Shown: positions 47,011 to 60,528, numbered from the stretch's first letter. The stretch: 64,000 nt of DNA from Nymphaea colorata (GCF_008831285.2 NC_045144.1:9773886-9837885), one strand, 5' to 3'. The notes: generated from the sequence alone by a model not told the origin. Made by a program: numbers and translations.

Positions 47011-50000
47011 TACATAATTGAACTCGTTCGAATGAGGCGCTTCACGATGAAATCAAGAAACGTCTATACGTGCTAAGTGTAAACATAGGTTGGAAGTTGA
47101 GGTGGTACATATTCGTTGGAGTTGAATTGTGATTAATGCCTAATTGTGCATAGTAGCGGAGCCACATGGCAGCTGAGCCCATGCCAACCTCAAAAATTTT
47201 GTTTATTTTATGTTAATTATTTTGATATATTTGATTGTTTATATACATATGTGCTCGTAAAAGCATTAAAGTAATTGAATTAGGACCCCTCTAGCCAAAA
47301 TTTCTTGTTTTGCTAGTGATTGAATGTGATGCCCCCAAAACTTGACAAAAAGTAGTGACACATCTGATTTTAAGCTGAATTTAATTTGCCACATCAGATG
47401 CAAACAGTCACCTGCAAGGAAAAATGACAAGGGGTTTTGAAGGCTAGTACAAGTCATGGCCAAAATTGGTCCTCGGTTCATATCACCTCGATCCCCATAG
47501 CCAAGGACTCACATGCGCACTAAACCCTGAGCCCTTGGCCAATTCAGCCAATCGATCCTTGACACTCCAATCTAGAGTGCTTCATTGTTTTGATCATGCC
47601 TTTGACCACAACCTTGGATTGCATCATGTCATCAGTATAAGGTTATATTTTTCTGCATCTAAATGTAGCCTCGACTTGTGGTTGGTTACATCTTGTGAGA
47701 ACTTCTCAGCTGCAGCCATAGCCTATGGCCTATAGTGCTAATACTAGGCCCAGTCATCACCCAAGGCCATAGTATTCAGGTCCCAATAGGTCGGCCTTGC
47801 TCGAACATCTCCATGGCCCATGGCTTATAGTTGTGGTGACTGGACGTTAATCGTTGTTTGTGGTCATAGATGCAAGCACAACCCTATCATGTAGGCCGAA
47901 TCCCATCACCTTCTACCAGCATTCCCACCTAGCCAATAAAATTGTGGCTAACATAGCCCTAGCTTGGCCAACGATGTGTGGCTAGCCCCTACTAGCCCTC
48001 CTAAGTTGCTTGATAAGGCAGATTCTTGTTCTCGCCTCCCATGGCTGGAGCTTGAACTGTTGAGTTGTAGTCTACTCTGCTTTATTGTGACCTTGGTCAT
48101 AGCAAACATCATTGGGCTTGGCTATGGCCCATGCTTGGCCATCTGCTGCCCACACTAAGCTCCCCTTCATGACCAGCCCTTACCAAGCCTAGCCTTTTCC
48201 TAAGTGGATCTTTAGACTCTCAGCTCTCTAGGCCTAGAGCCCGTTCAAGCTTCTACCCAAGAATTGCCTAGAGGTAAGTTGGAACCCCCCCACCCCAATC
48301 TCTTGACCGGGCATGGCATCCCCTGGGCCTAGCTTGTGGAAACTTCTGTTCTTCTCCTATTTGTTAAACTGATCATCTCTTGCATGGTTAGGCCATTTTA
48401 CATTGTACACACTCAAGTTCATTGCATTCTCAAGTAAATAGAGCAGTTTATGGGGCTAGAATAGCAAAAAGATAGGTAAGATATAATACTTGAGAACCAT
48501 TGCTCTAAGGTTTGTTTAGGCAAGATATTCTGTATTGTTCCTTTATGTGTGAGCATTAGATGACCTAGGGATCTAGGCATTAAAGCGTAAAACTATTAGT
48601 GAACTCCCAAACTATGTGAACCTAAATGATTGTTCAAGATAGTGGCACACATGATGATTCAGGGGAAATTTGAGGGATCAGGTGACGGAAGCTTTGATAA
48701 ATGTTTGATGAAGTCTAATGTGGGTGTTAAAGGGTTTTACTTATTTTGCTCTCTTAGTTAAGGTGGAGGACATGAAGGGTCATTGTTGTTTTGAACAGGG
48801 TGGAGGACACTCATGACAGGCATGCCAGTTGAAATGAAGGGCATTTATGTCTTTGTGTTGATGGGCACATTGGTTGAAATGAGTGGCATCTACATTTTGT
48901 GCTAATGGGTGCACCCAATTGAATGAAAACCAGTCAGGAGGAGAGATACAGTACACATGGGAGTGGAGGAGTTGCCGAACATGAGGTTGTATTAGCAGAT
49001 CATGCGTATAACATGCTCCAGAAGAAATGTACATTTCCTTGAAAAAGGTCATAGTAAAAACACAGCCCTTTCTTGAGGAACTTTATGGTTATGTTTGAGT
49101 ACGTGGTATTCAAATGTAAAGGTGGAACTTTAATTCAAATATTATAAAAGGTTCCAACAAGAAACAAACATAATACAAATACAAATGTGTCGGAACTTTT
49201 TAACGGGCTCTAGAATTTAGTATCGGGAATAAAGTCCCACCTAAACAAATGGAACTTTATGCCTGGGATGAATTTTTTGACCATTGCTTTTCAGCCCTGT
49301 TTGGACATCAAGAAAACTTCCATGAACAAACATTGGAACTAGAATGCCTGAAACAAAATTCATATGGTGTATATGGGACCTGAAACTTTTGTTCCACCTG
49401 GTATTAAATACCAGGTAGCATTCTAATGTCCGGGTATTCAATACCGTGTATTCAAACGTTACCTGTGGACGTCATATCCATCCAACTTAATTACCCACAT
49501 GCCCCCAAAAAGCACTAAAATCATCACAACTTGTTGAAAACTTGCATGTGCCGTTGAAACGTTACACAAGGAAAGTGTAACAATGACATGGTGCCTCTGG
49601 TCCGACTTTAACCAGTAGGAGTTGCCGCACCCATTTTTGTCCTTTAAAAGCAGTTTCATATTATTAAGTAAATTTACCGCTTTAGCCTGTATTCTCTTGT
49701 GATAGTGCGTAGCCCCATAATTTGTGCAAGTAGTAGGTACTTCCACAAAAGCCTCAGTATGGGCATTCGTCCGACAATGCAATGAAAATTCTGCTGTATC
49801 TGTCGTTAAAGGTGTTGGATTTTCTCTCATCTATGACTCCTAAAAAAATTATAAATTGTGCTTAGATGATTCTGCTTGTGTCGGGAGATATTGGCCATTT
49901 AAAATACATATCGACAACAATTATTTGTTGATGTTATTTTATTAATTTATGGGTGGATACAGGCTGATTTCGATAATACAGCTCCACATTTGTTGATCTT

Positions 50001-51773
50001 TCGAAGTTGCTTAAGAACAATTTTCTTGCCATTTTACCGCAATACAATATGTATCAGCCTGAGACGCATTGGTGCTGATAAACTAATGCCAACAATTGGT
50101 TTTATTTCTTTAAACGTCCATTTCATGAACTTTTATTACCACACATGAAACGCATTTATTTACCTATTGGTTAGCCGTACTTGGAGACTATTCCAATAGT
50201 TTATTTTGCAAATGAATTGGATGATGGCCCTTTCTGAGTAATTGCATGACATACAAGCCGGGAATTTTTCTTTTGATACAGGCAGTGTCCATGTGTAGAT
50301 CAAAAGTGCAATAGGGAGCTTCCATGAAAGGCAATAACGTACAGCAAATTCGTCTTCCATGTAACGGGAGGATGGGGGGACTAATCAACCAGGGTAAATG
50401 AACAAGCTCCGACTGTCCAGCAGGGGCGGAAGGAGATGTGGGTAACGTGTGTGCAATGGCCAACACAGACCTACAAAAGTATTTATTTTATATTGACAAC
50501 TCACGGCAATTTATGTCATTATATAGATGCACATTAAAAATTAGAAAAATTGTTAGTGCCTCTTAATCAGACATTGCTAGCTCTGCCCCTTCTTTCGGGT
50601 AATATAGAAGGGAAGTAATAATCAAGAGATAGGTCATTGTCGGCTTCTCTCACCACAGGTGGATTATTTAAAAGGGACCGGTAATGCCACTAAAGGGGAC
50701 CGGCTTCTCGTCAGTCCCGATGTTAACTCTTTGGTTTTATGTTTTTTCGTTGAACCTTTGTGGTTATACAAGAGTATCAGGTTTCCCATTTGCAGGCTCC
50801 CAAGAAGAAATTTCTCTGTATGAGATACAAAAAACAAAAAATGGGAAAGCATCCAGGAGGCCGCAATCAACAAAGTAAGATAAGCTAACATGATATGGCA
50901 CTATCATCACAGAGAAAAAGTTGGGAATTTCGTATCCCGCAACTTGTCAGGAATAAATCGAGCCAATCTAGTTCTTTCCTTCAAATAGCCCTCAATAGGC
51001 CTTCCCTAGATCTCCGTCACAGTAGCTGTTGCTATGCGTTCAAGTGGTTGGAGGAAGGGATTGAAGATATTTGCATTAGGCTTTGGGCTTTCATCGTAGG
51101 TAGATTTATCCCAAAATCTTTGCGTAGCAAGCAGCCACATAGATTGCCATTTGGAGTATAACTATTAAAGGAACAACTCTCTTGGAAGAACTTCACAAAC
51201 ACAAACAAAAGAGAAGATCAGATCTATATGAATCACACCATTTGTTTAAGGTTCCATCGTAACGAGGACGACATAATTGATGTTCCATGCAGATCAAGCG
51301 CATTACGTCGTTAGTTGTAGCAAACGTAAAAGCAGTTATTCCAAGCTGTATTTGGTTTCCAATCTCGCATTTTGCGTATAATTCTGCAGCAGAAATATGG
51401 CCTCCATATGAGTTTTGACATTAAAAAAAAAAAAAAAACCAACAAAAAAGTGCTACATGTGGCGCAAGTTTATTTTCTCCTCTTGGAGAAGGAGCGTTTT
51501 AAGTTCAGCTTTCAGTGCCAGCTGTGGTTGTGCTGAACCCGTTCAAGCAGTTCAAAACTAGCCCAGAACTTCAAGCCTTTTAAACCTTGAGAGCAAGCAT
51601 CCCACGAAAGCTATATGATTTTGGAGGATCGCTTGATTATTTTTAAACACGTACGGAGCATTAGAAGGCATCTGTAGTAATGCCGTTATGGAAAAAGTAA
51701 AGAGAATCTTGACCACAAACGTCTCACATCAAGATTATTTTCTCTCTTCACAAACCAGCACAGCTTTGTAGCA
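47011..51773. other. unassigned intergenic DNA
   Basis: No gene could be supported. An element-like stretch at about 49100-49460 has GTATTCAAA/CAAACGTTAC motifs near both ends, but the terminal repeats are too imperfect to call. A possible exon at 50803-50876 (acceptor TTTGCAG, donor GTAAGA) has no family match. A run of 16-17 A residues sits near 51423. Confidence 0.35.
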
Positions 51774-54203
51774 TCAGTCTTCTGAACCATCATCCTCTGA
51801 TTCAAAGTCCAAGCCAACAATCCTCAACCTGCCAACATTTACTGCAATTCTGATCCATCAGATACTACAACATGAAATACAAAGTCACAAGAGTGCATGA
51901 GAGAGAGAGAGGACAGATATAAAATTATCAACACCTATTGACTCATACACAGTTGAGTCAAGTACTCTATGTAAAGTAGTGCATCATCTAACGCCTTATG
52001 TTAAGCAACTAGAAAAACAGCGTCAAGATACATCCATGAGACGGTAACTATATTGTATTGGATGTAACTTAAGAATTAAGATACCCCCCACATCTTACAT
52101 GACGGTATCACAGCAAGTGTATCTTACATTACACCTTCGAAACACCGAAAAAAGTGACAAAAAATCTTTTCAGCTTGAAGTTACATAAACTTATTAAGGT
52201 TGAACACTAAGTTTGTCATGGAAGGATTTCGTACACATTTAAAGTAAAGAGAAAAAAAAAAAGGAATTGCACGGCCTTTTGTAGAAGAACCCACGACTAT
52301 CATACACAATAAAGGTTTGACCTTGACTGTGAATTGTCCCATTTGTCACACAAAAGGTGTACGGGAATTAATCAGTGAGGTTTGTTGGGTATAATACAAC
52401 AAAGTTGTACATCTCAGAAAAATCTCAGCGAATTTTTAAAAAATTTTAAACATTAAAAAATCCTGAAAATTATAAAAAAATTAGAATTAATAAAATACAA
52501 AAAAAAACGTCAAAAAATGCGTATTATATGCGTATAATATGCATTTTTTAGTGTTTTTTTATTTTTTAGCGCTTTAAAAAAAAACGTGTTTTTTTCACGT
52601 TTTATACACCTAACTTGTTTTTCACATTTTATAAGCATTTTTTTTCAAATAAAACGCATTTCCTATGACAACGAATTGTCCAGCAGGCATCTCTTTTTTC
52701 CCTCCATTACACACACCCACACCCCCTCCCCCCAAAAACCAAACAATTCCTCCCATTTTTCTCTTCTCTCTCATTTTTCCCCATCTCTCTTTTTTTCAAG
52801 TCACATCTCTCTCTACACCCACCTGTTGTCCTTAGAAAAGAACGGCAGGGGGTCTACCATCCATTAGAAACAACCCCTCTCTCTCTCTCTCTTCCCTAAC
52901 TCCTTGTTAGGGGCTTTTGATAATAATGTTGAGATAATACTTATCCTCTCTCTCTCTCTCCCTCTGTGTGTGTGGACCTTTCATTCTTAAAAAAAGATCA
53001 CCAGGGGTCATTTTCCAAACCAATTGTAAAAAACATTATCTTATTTAATCATATTCTAATTAGATTAAAGTAACCTTAATATGAAAAATATTTAAAAATG
53101 TAGACAAACAAAGCTATTAAACAGTTCATTAATTCATTATATAACAGATCTTAAATTAGCATTTTGTCATTTTTGCTTCTAGAATTTTTAGTTCTCTTTT
53201 CACTATAAAATTATATTTATATATATATATAATTTTTTATATATATATAGGAAAATTGAATAGTGACTCTAGCTTTTTAGAGTCACCCAACCATTTAATC
53301 TACACTATCAGATCCAACATGATGGATACTGGGCATCGGGCCGCTCAGCCCGGCCCGGACCGCCCTCCTTTCCCCTCCTCGACGCCCTTTCCCCGCCCTC
53401 CCTAGTCCCGCCCCCCTTTCCCCCCGCCCTCCCGTCGCCCTCCGGCTACGGCCGTTGGGTCCCTGCCGACGGCCCACACGGTGGAGGAGGGGGAGCGGCG
53501 AGGGAGACAGAGGAGGAGGGAGAGGGGGAGCGGAGAGGGGGGGAGGGAGACTGAGGCAGAGGGCGGAGGGGGAGAGGGAGAGGGGGACCGGAGAGGGGGA
53601 GGGAAGCAGAGGGGGACGGAGGTAGAGGGGGAGCGGAGAGGGAGAGGGAGATGGGAAGGGAGAGCAGAGGGGGAGGGGGAGAGGGAGAGGGAGAGGGGGA
53701 GCGGAGAGGGAGATGGGAAGGGAGAGCAGAGGGGGAGAGGGAGAGGGAGAGGGGGAGCGGGAGGGGGAGCGGAGAGGGAGATGGGAAGGGGGAGAGGGAG
53801 AGGGAAGCAGAGGGGGAGCGGAGAGGGAAACAGGAAGGGAGAGGGGGAGCAGAGAGGGAGAGGGTCTAAGGGAGAGGGGGAGCGGAGAGGGACTGAGGGA
53901 GGGGAGCGGGGGACAGAGGCCCGAGGGCGGGAGTCGGGCCGGGCCGGGCCGCCGCCGGGCTAGCCTATCCGGCCCGGGCCAGGTTTTTCCTGGCCCGGAC
54001 CCGGGTCCGACAGGGGCCGGCCCGACCCGGCGGCGGCCCGGCCCGTTGCCCAGGCTTAATGATGGACGGTTGAAAGAAAAATAAGGAGAAAAAGGTGATA
54101 GATATTTTTGTCATCTAATATTAGTTCACGCATTTTTTTCCTTGGTTTTCTCTCAACCATCCATCTGTTTTAGATGGACAGCCTTGGTTAGATGGCTGGG
54201 TGA

Positions 54204-54238
<35 letters not shown>

Positions 54239-57200
54239 TACACCTGTGTCCAAGTGTCTATTTAGGTCTCGCTATGCCTGATGCTTGTACCCATGTCTGG
54301 GACTGACACCCATTTCCATTTTCCATGTCCATGTTACATAGCTACAAACAGTTTCACACTTGGATATTATGTAGCTAAAGACACATGAAGAAGACAATGC
54401 AGGTATACAACAGTTTTCCTCAGGCTCAGGGAACAAAAGATACAAAGTTCATAGATATGACATAGTCTGAAAGTCGTAGAAGGAAAATGGGACGTATGCA
54501 TATTATTTTCTTTACTGGACCTTTACTCATATTACAGTACCCTTACAAAAGAACCAACACAAAATCAGACATCGGATAGTCCAAAATTTATATTAGAAAA
54601 ACAATAACTTATGGTTATATTAAGCTACATTACAAAAGAACCAAAACAAAGTTCTCAAACATAAATCAGAAAGACACTTTTCTCCTAACAGAAGGATATA
54701 TATCCCAGAAATAGTCAAAACTGTTGCATGTGATAAGGCAACATTTTTGTTCTCAAGATTTCATAATCTAATTGATTTATGTGCAGGATTCGTTAAACAC
54801 ATAGTGGAATAACAGGAGTGAAAGTGGACGGAGAGACTTAAAGAAAAGACAGTGGAAAAAGACCTGGAAACCCAAAGACTTAAAGGATATGGTGAATCTT
54901 TTCAATGTAACAGTACCATTGATTTATTTCCAAAATGAACATATCAACCATAATAAACAGGAAAAGGTTCTGGAATATCTAACAAATATTATCCCATTGA
55001 AACAATGTCTTTGTTAAAATGTTCAAGATATGGTGCACATTTATCAGAAAAAAGAGCACTCACCTACAGCTCCAAGGCCCACCAACTTTGGCATGAACTG
55101 TCTGATGTGATCTTCAGCTGCTTTATCAGATTTCAGTGTCTCACATTCAAAAGAAACCGAAATTTTATCCTTCTTTTCCACCTTTTCTAATGTCCTAATA
55201 ACATCATTATCCCAGCTGCAGAAAGAATCAAAGAACCCAAACTACCATCATTCACTGTGATGTATGAACAAGCAATAATACATAAAAAGTGATTAATAAA
55301 ACAAACAGCTGTTGAGAAAGATTGGCAGCTATATCACATGGGTGCATAGGTGCGGATGCTGGTGTGGATGAGGCAATTTTTTTCAAAAAAAATTAGGTGC
55401 AGGTGCGGTGAGGATGTACATATATGTATGTATTTATATGCATACAACTCATTTGTTACACAATTATTTAACTGTTTAGTAGTCTTATTTACATATAAAT
55501 TCTTGTATGAGAGATAATTTAGTTATGTGCACATTTAAGATGATCAGTTTTGGCCTGGTTTGGATGATCGAACCCAATGTGTTGTGTCGAAGAAGCACCA
55601 ACGTCGATACGGTTGCGCCAACCATTTAGAAGCACTCATGCGACATAGATTGGCAGGTTCATTCCTGTCAAAACTAACAAGACTGAAACTGTACATTTGG
55701 CTAAGATCAAGTGGAGTGTGTGATAGAAAAAACAAGGACAAGTTGAACACAGGTTGCATGTTCCTTCATCAAGCAGCAGGCAGGTCAACCCTGTCCGCGT
55801 TGAACTAGTGTAGGCCAGACAATCGGAGGTCTTGGCTTAATGAACGCAACCTTGGCTTTAATGAACGCAACCTTGGCTTGTTTGGGGCTTACTCGAGCTA
55901 TGCTTGAAGTAAATTGCTCATTCATGAAAGCTATCTAATTGCTAAGTTAAAAAAAATAAACATTTTAGTTCCGTACATAACTGGCACTAAAATTTTATCT
56001 TCCAGAGCTATATAATATGACATTTTATCCAAGAAAAACAGTTACCCATGAGCATGCTCAACGTTGCAAAACCGAGCTGCATCATGTCCCCTGCACTCCA
56101 CGATGACATTCTTCTCCCTTTGTGTCTGTCACATAGCAATTGCAAGCATATGAAACACTTCTAAGTTCTACGAAATTCTAACATATCAAGTGCTGCAAGA
56201 AAAAATAACCGAATCTTACAACATAGTCTGATATTGTAAGCTTGATTAGCCTATAGTCCTCACCTCTACTGCACTCCCTTTCACATGCTATTTCTGTTAC
56301 AGGAACCAATGCAACAGTTAGACTAAGTAGGAAGTTGACCAAGACTAGGAACTGCATCACTGAAGGAATGTGATTCTTAGCATAGTTGAAAACAATTATT
56401 CGACATGACAGAAATTGTACTTCACAAGTCCTTGATGTGCATGCTAGTAAGCCAAAAAAAGGCTGCAATTCGAGAGTGCAATAAGCATTGCCGAACAAAG
56501 AAAGGAACTTCTTTTCTAACATCGTATGAGATGATCATCAGCTAGATTCAATCAAAGGCACTTCTCATCCACCTCAATTACACAACGACAATGATGGAGT
56601 GTATTCAAGCTTATAAGAAGCTCCATCAGAGGATGACATTTCTGAAGTTCATCACCAAGGTGGAGTATACTAGAAATAATGCAGTTCATAAATATTTATG
56701 AACGGATGGCAGCTCCCAGACAACTAATATCAGGGACATAACAGGACAACCCAAATAACATGCTTAAACACGTCTCTAATTTGATTTTTATGAACATCCT
56801 AATATCCTTACCGTTGCTTATTTAGTATGAAATATGCTCAAGTCTAAACTAAGCTTTCTGATAAAAGATTTTGACCTTTTACCATCAGGTTTTTTATGTC
56901 ATAAGGTCTATTGATTTTTTTATGGTTCAAGAAGCACATCCAAAACTGAAAAATGGCTAATTATTTTCCTACTAATTCAACCCCATAATCAGATCTACAT
57001 GGTAAATTACTCAAAAGTGTACATGAACTTATATATTTTAAGCTTTCTGATCTTGTCCCTGGTGTAAGTTGTCTGGGATAAATGTCTCTTCTCAACAAAC
57101 ATTGAAGGCAGGCCTTCTCCTAAAATGCACAAAAAGCACACAACTGAAAAATGTAGGTAAATACGGACAGAAGCATGAGAAATACAAAAGGAATCATCTC

Positions 57201-58575
57201 CTCAATATATACATCAAGAAAGAGAAGAGTTGGCTGTTAGCCTAGCTCGAACAGCTAGAAACCCAGCAGCTATAGCTAGCCAATGGATAGATCAGCTCTG
57301 GTCGAAATCTATCCTTAACCAAAAACAAACTGGAAAAATACAAAAGACAAAAAAATAAAATAGAGGGAGAAATATATACGCACACATTGTATTTTTCACG
57401 TACATTTTTAACATCTCGCTTAAATTCATGGTGTTACGACCAAAGGTTTGCCAAGGAAAGGAAATCAAGGGGTACATCGCACTTTGGCAAAGAAATACGT
57501 CAGCCGGTACTCGGAAGAGACATATGAAAAGTAGAAAAAATGTCTTCAACTATTCTTCTCCGTCATAATGGCAGTCCATTTCCATGTCCTTCGTACGCTT
57601 CTGAAATGTGTTAAAGAATATAATGTATGTTCATATTTCTTGTCAATTCAACGACAGCACACAGCTATGAACTATAATTGGCTGTTATTTCAATTTTTAT
57701 TCATTAATATTTTTGTTTCCCCCATCTGATTTCTTTTCTCTCTCTATTTAACAAACAGACAACTTTCGGTTAGTTTCCTGGTTCAATTCTAAGTCATTTG
57801 CTACTTCTAACCTTTTAAATTTTCATAAATCTCCTCTTCGTGTTCCTGTTTCCTTATCGCTTCATGGTCCTATGGGGAACATCATGCGGAAAATCTGGTG
57901 TTGAACGTGAAAGTCGACAATCTGTCATTCTGAAAGACTCGAACAAATTCCTGCTTGTCCAAAGAAAACAAAAATTTTCCGTGGATAGCTACAAAGATGA
58001 TGATATATGATTTGGAGCATTGTTGACAGAACAAGCCGGCATTTCAACAGCTATCCCCAACAGTTCGTTTAAATATAAACCGTTGAGGAAGCTCCGAATT
58101 GAAAATCCGAAAAGCAAGGGAACAAGAGATCACAGCGGCAGCTGATCAAAGCACAAACCCCCGAGGCAGAAATAGAACACGTGGATGATGGGTTCATCTC
58201 TCGCAGTTAACAACACTGGTTACTTATTTCAGGTAGTTTGAATCGATCAGACCACATGTCTAGAAGAGCATGACTTGCGGAATGTTCAAAATGGCAAGAA
58301 GTTCCATCGAGCGATGGACACCCATCATTGGTTTTCTTTATCCTTCTCTTTAATATTTTCAGATAATGGATAACAGCCAAAACATAGACACACACACACA
58401 CAGCGAGAGAGAGAGAGAGAATAGAACCAGCGCCAAGGAGGGCATAGCATACGGAGTGCGGGAGCTGAATGAAATGGCCCGAGATCGAACCACACGGCAG
58501 CAGAGCTATGGAAGCTATCCCCTCCATCACCTTCTCCTTCATCGTCCCTTCTCCGGGTTCTCCCTTTCCCTCCAT
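51774..58575 (-). CDS. five-exon conserved plant protein of unknown function, 173 aa
   Basis: Exons on the minus strand: 58575-58428, 56293-56220, 56125-56046, 55215-55064 and 51841-51774. All junctions are GT-AG, phases fit throughout, and the total of 522 nt gives 173 residues plus TGA. The start is ATG 58575 (MEGKGEPGEG). Visible blocks are LPHSVCYALLGAEIACEREC, SRGEDYRLIKLTISDY, VECRGHDAARFCNVEHAHGW and LKSDKAAEDHIRQFMPKL, ending in the acidic tail LDFESEDDGSED. There is no signal peptide or membrane segment, so it is probably a soluble nuclear or cytosolic protein. The pattern looks like a conserved plant family, but I cannot name it or assign a function. Introns 1 and 4 are long (2.1 and 3.2 kb), and intron 4 carries a repeat element. 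Intron 1 begins within a GA/CA microsatellite. Confidence 0.82.
53203..53249. repeat. AT-rich microsatellite in intron 4
   Basis: (AT)n runs interrupted by AATTTTTT, directly beside the inverted-repeat element. Confidence 0.75.
53280..54207. mobile_element. terminal-inverted-repeat element with GC-rich cargo, in an intron
   Basis: The ends AGAGTCACCCAACCATTTA (53280-53298) and TAGATGGCTGGGTGACTCT (54189-54207) are inverted repeats matching at 17 of 19 positions. The left end also forms a small hairpin with GTGACTCTA at 53263-53271. AT microsatellites lie close by on the left and directly abut the right end. Inside are GGCCCGG-rich borders and a purine-only minisatellite, in sharp contrast to the AT-rich intron. 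No transposase gene, so it is non-autonomous. Superfamily and target duplication are unresolved. Confidence 0.6.
53481..53925. repeat. G-rich purine minisatellite
   Basis: About 450 bases almost entirely of GGGGGAG and GAGAGG words. A higher-order unit containing ATGGGAAGGG recurs at 53651, 53713 and 53781 (spacing 62 and 68). Many GGG-GGGG runs give strong G-quadruplex or triplex potential. On the transcribed minus strand of the host gene the RNA would be C/U-rich. Open frames here are Arg/Gly/Glu repeats and not genes. Confidence 0.9.
54207..54234. repeat. (TA)n microsatellite
   Basis: About 14 TA units at the right edge of the inverted-repeat element. Confidence 0.9.
58386..58420. repeat. 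(CA)n and (GA)n microsatellite at the start of intron 1
   Basis: CA units (58388-58402) followed by GA units (58405-58420), within 10 bases of the exon 1 donor. On the transcript this is a CU-rich tract followed by a UG-rich tract. Confidence 0.9.
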
Positions 58576-59230
58576 CTCTCTGTTTGCGCACGGGTGTGGT
58601 GTCCTTTGTGAAGAGAGGGAATGGAGCGATTACCTGAAAAGTGAAAACTGTGAAGGATGAACCGGGGCATGGGTGGAAGTTCGACCCGGTCCAATCAAAA
58701 CCCGAGCTCATCGATGAAATGTGCTGGGCGAAAGCTTGTTGAAATCGGTCGTTAGGTACATTGTAGTCAGTTGCTAGATTCAAATAGATAATATCAAATT
58801 ATGGAATAACAGGGAGGAAATTTTTTTCTTCAAAATTTGACCAAAACAGAGTTCTTTTATGAGTTAGATCTGACCTACACCATTTAAACTGAATTGAGGT
58901 GGTCCGACCCATGCTCTATATAGTCATAGGCCTCGCCTGGTCCAGGTCATGAGACAGGCTTAAGTACAGACGAACCAAAATTTACAAAAAAGAATAGACA
59001 CCATCTCAAGGGCAAGGTTACCACCCAAGGCCACATGGCAACTAACTTGTCAGTGGCGCTCCGCCCTCAAATCTTTTGATGGTAAATATAGTTCACGTAC
59101 AATATTCCTACATTAATGTTACTTTAATATGTGATGTTATATCAGTCTTCTTTTATTCTTGTTGTGGCAATTTGTATGCTTTTATGTTTCTTTTAGACGT
59201 GTGGATATTCAATGCTTCTATGCATGGTTG

Positions 59231-59232
<2 letters not shown>
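58576..59232. other. 5' flank of the 173-aa gene
   Basis: The minus-strand leader upstream of ATG 58575, then AT-rich intergenic DNA. It contains CAGGTAATCG near 58630, which could be a donor of a leader intron. No TATA box is obvious. Confidence 0.35.

Positions 59233-59267
<35 letters not shown>
59233..59267. repeat. (AT)n microsatellite
   Basis: About 17 uninterrupted AT units. Confidence 0.92.
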
Positions 59268-59269
<2 letters not shown>

Positions 59270-59540
59270 CAAAATGTTGATTTTCTGGCATATCTTTTGC
59301 CTATAATTTGAAAAAGAAGCTCTTCACTTTTTAGAGAATTTCCCTAATCAGGGTCGTATATTTTATAAAAATTGTCAAATAAGACCTAAACTAAACTTCT
59401 GCTAACAAAAATCCTTAACTATAACAGTAAAACTTAATTTCGCAATAGAAGGTATATTGAAACACATTACAGCTACCTTTTTGTTTGTCAGGTTAACTGA
59501 AATTCACTTCATACACTTCTTTAACTACTTACATAAAAAG

Positions 59541-59640
59541 TGTCACGACCCAAGTTTTGATACAATTAGACAACAGGACTAAACATTTAAACATTACAAC
59601 AAACCATAACTTGAGTTAATGACTAGTACAAAGAAAGCCA
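59541..59640 (-). repeat. possible gypsy LTR terminus
   Basis: TGTCACGACCCAAG is, on the minus strand, CTTGGGTCGTGACA, a common 3' terminus of plant gypsy LTRs. No partner LTR, primer site or coding region was found. The end coordinate is arbitrary because the other boundary is not visible. Confidence 0.3.
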
Positions 59641-60463
59641 AAACTAACAAGACACTATTTTAAGTAGGGCCCACACAAAGACTAATAGAGTCAACCAACA
59701 AAACATCCACAAACCCCAAACTGGACCTAGATCACCAATACCAGTCCATCACAGGCACAAGAACTGAGGATATAAATGCATCAACCAATGATCTATCAAA
59801 AACTACACGTACAGACGAAAGGGGGATGGTCAGATTTTCCTAAGTGTGGCAATATGCAGCCATGGGAGGTAGAACATGATCCGACAAACTAGATATACAA
59901 ATATGTCAAAACAATTAAATACGAAAACTCATGACTGCCACGTTTTCATACTACACCCAGAGTCATACTTCTGATCACAAGTGATGTGTACAAGACCCTC
60001 ATGGTACACAAAAACACGTCTGACAATTAACTCTAGTTATTGTGACGATTATCAACAGAAAACCCTATGTGCACAATATACAGGTAGGACATAGCATATT
60101 TGCACTAGGCTTCAACACAAAGAAAACATTTCTGAGATCAATTTATTGAAAAACAAGCCCCAAAGAGCTATTTCACGAACTAACCAGGGAGTTTGTAAAA
60201 TATCACAACCCGAACTGTTTTTCATCAAACAAAAGATATCAATATGTAGAGAACAAGAAATAGGCATGATTCCTAAAGTATGGTGTGAATTATGCATTAA
60301 ACGAATCAAAATCAATTCTAAAAGTAAAAAAGGAAACCCTGGGAACACCATACTTGAAATAAACTTTGACATTTAATAATTTAGCCGCCCAAAAACTGCC
60401 AGACAGCTATTCCTGATCTTGCTGACTTCTCCTCCTCCGTTGGCCAAAATCTCTCTTCCTAGT
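59641..60463. other. unassigned intergenic DNA
   Basis: No gene or complete element. It may include the rest of the LTR fragment that starts at 59541. Confidence 0.35.

Positions 60464-60528
<65 letters not shown>
60464..60528. repeat. (TC)n-(AT)n compound microsatellite
   Basis: A TC tract (60464-60486) runs directly into about 21 AT units. Confidence 0.93.

Noticed and set aside
49459-49830. 123-codon minus-strand frame
   Set aside because: No recognisable domain, no splice partners and no support besides length.
50803-50876. Exon-like stretch with acceptor and donor
   Set aside because: The splice signals are good, but neither reading frame matches a family and no adjoining exon was found.
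53481-54084. Long open frames rich in Arg, Gly and Glu
   Set aside because: They are translations of a purine-only minisatellite. All three frames are open and no start context or conserved motif is present.
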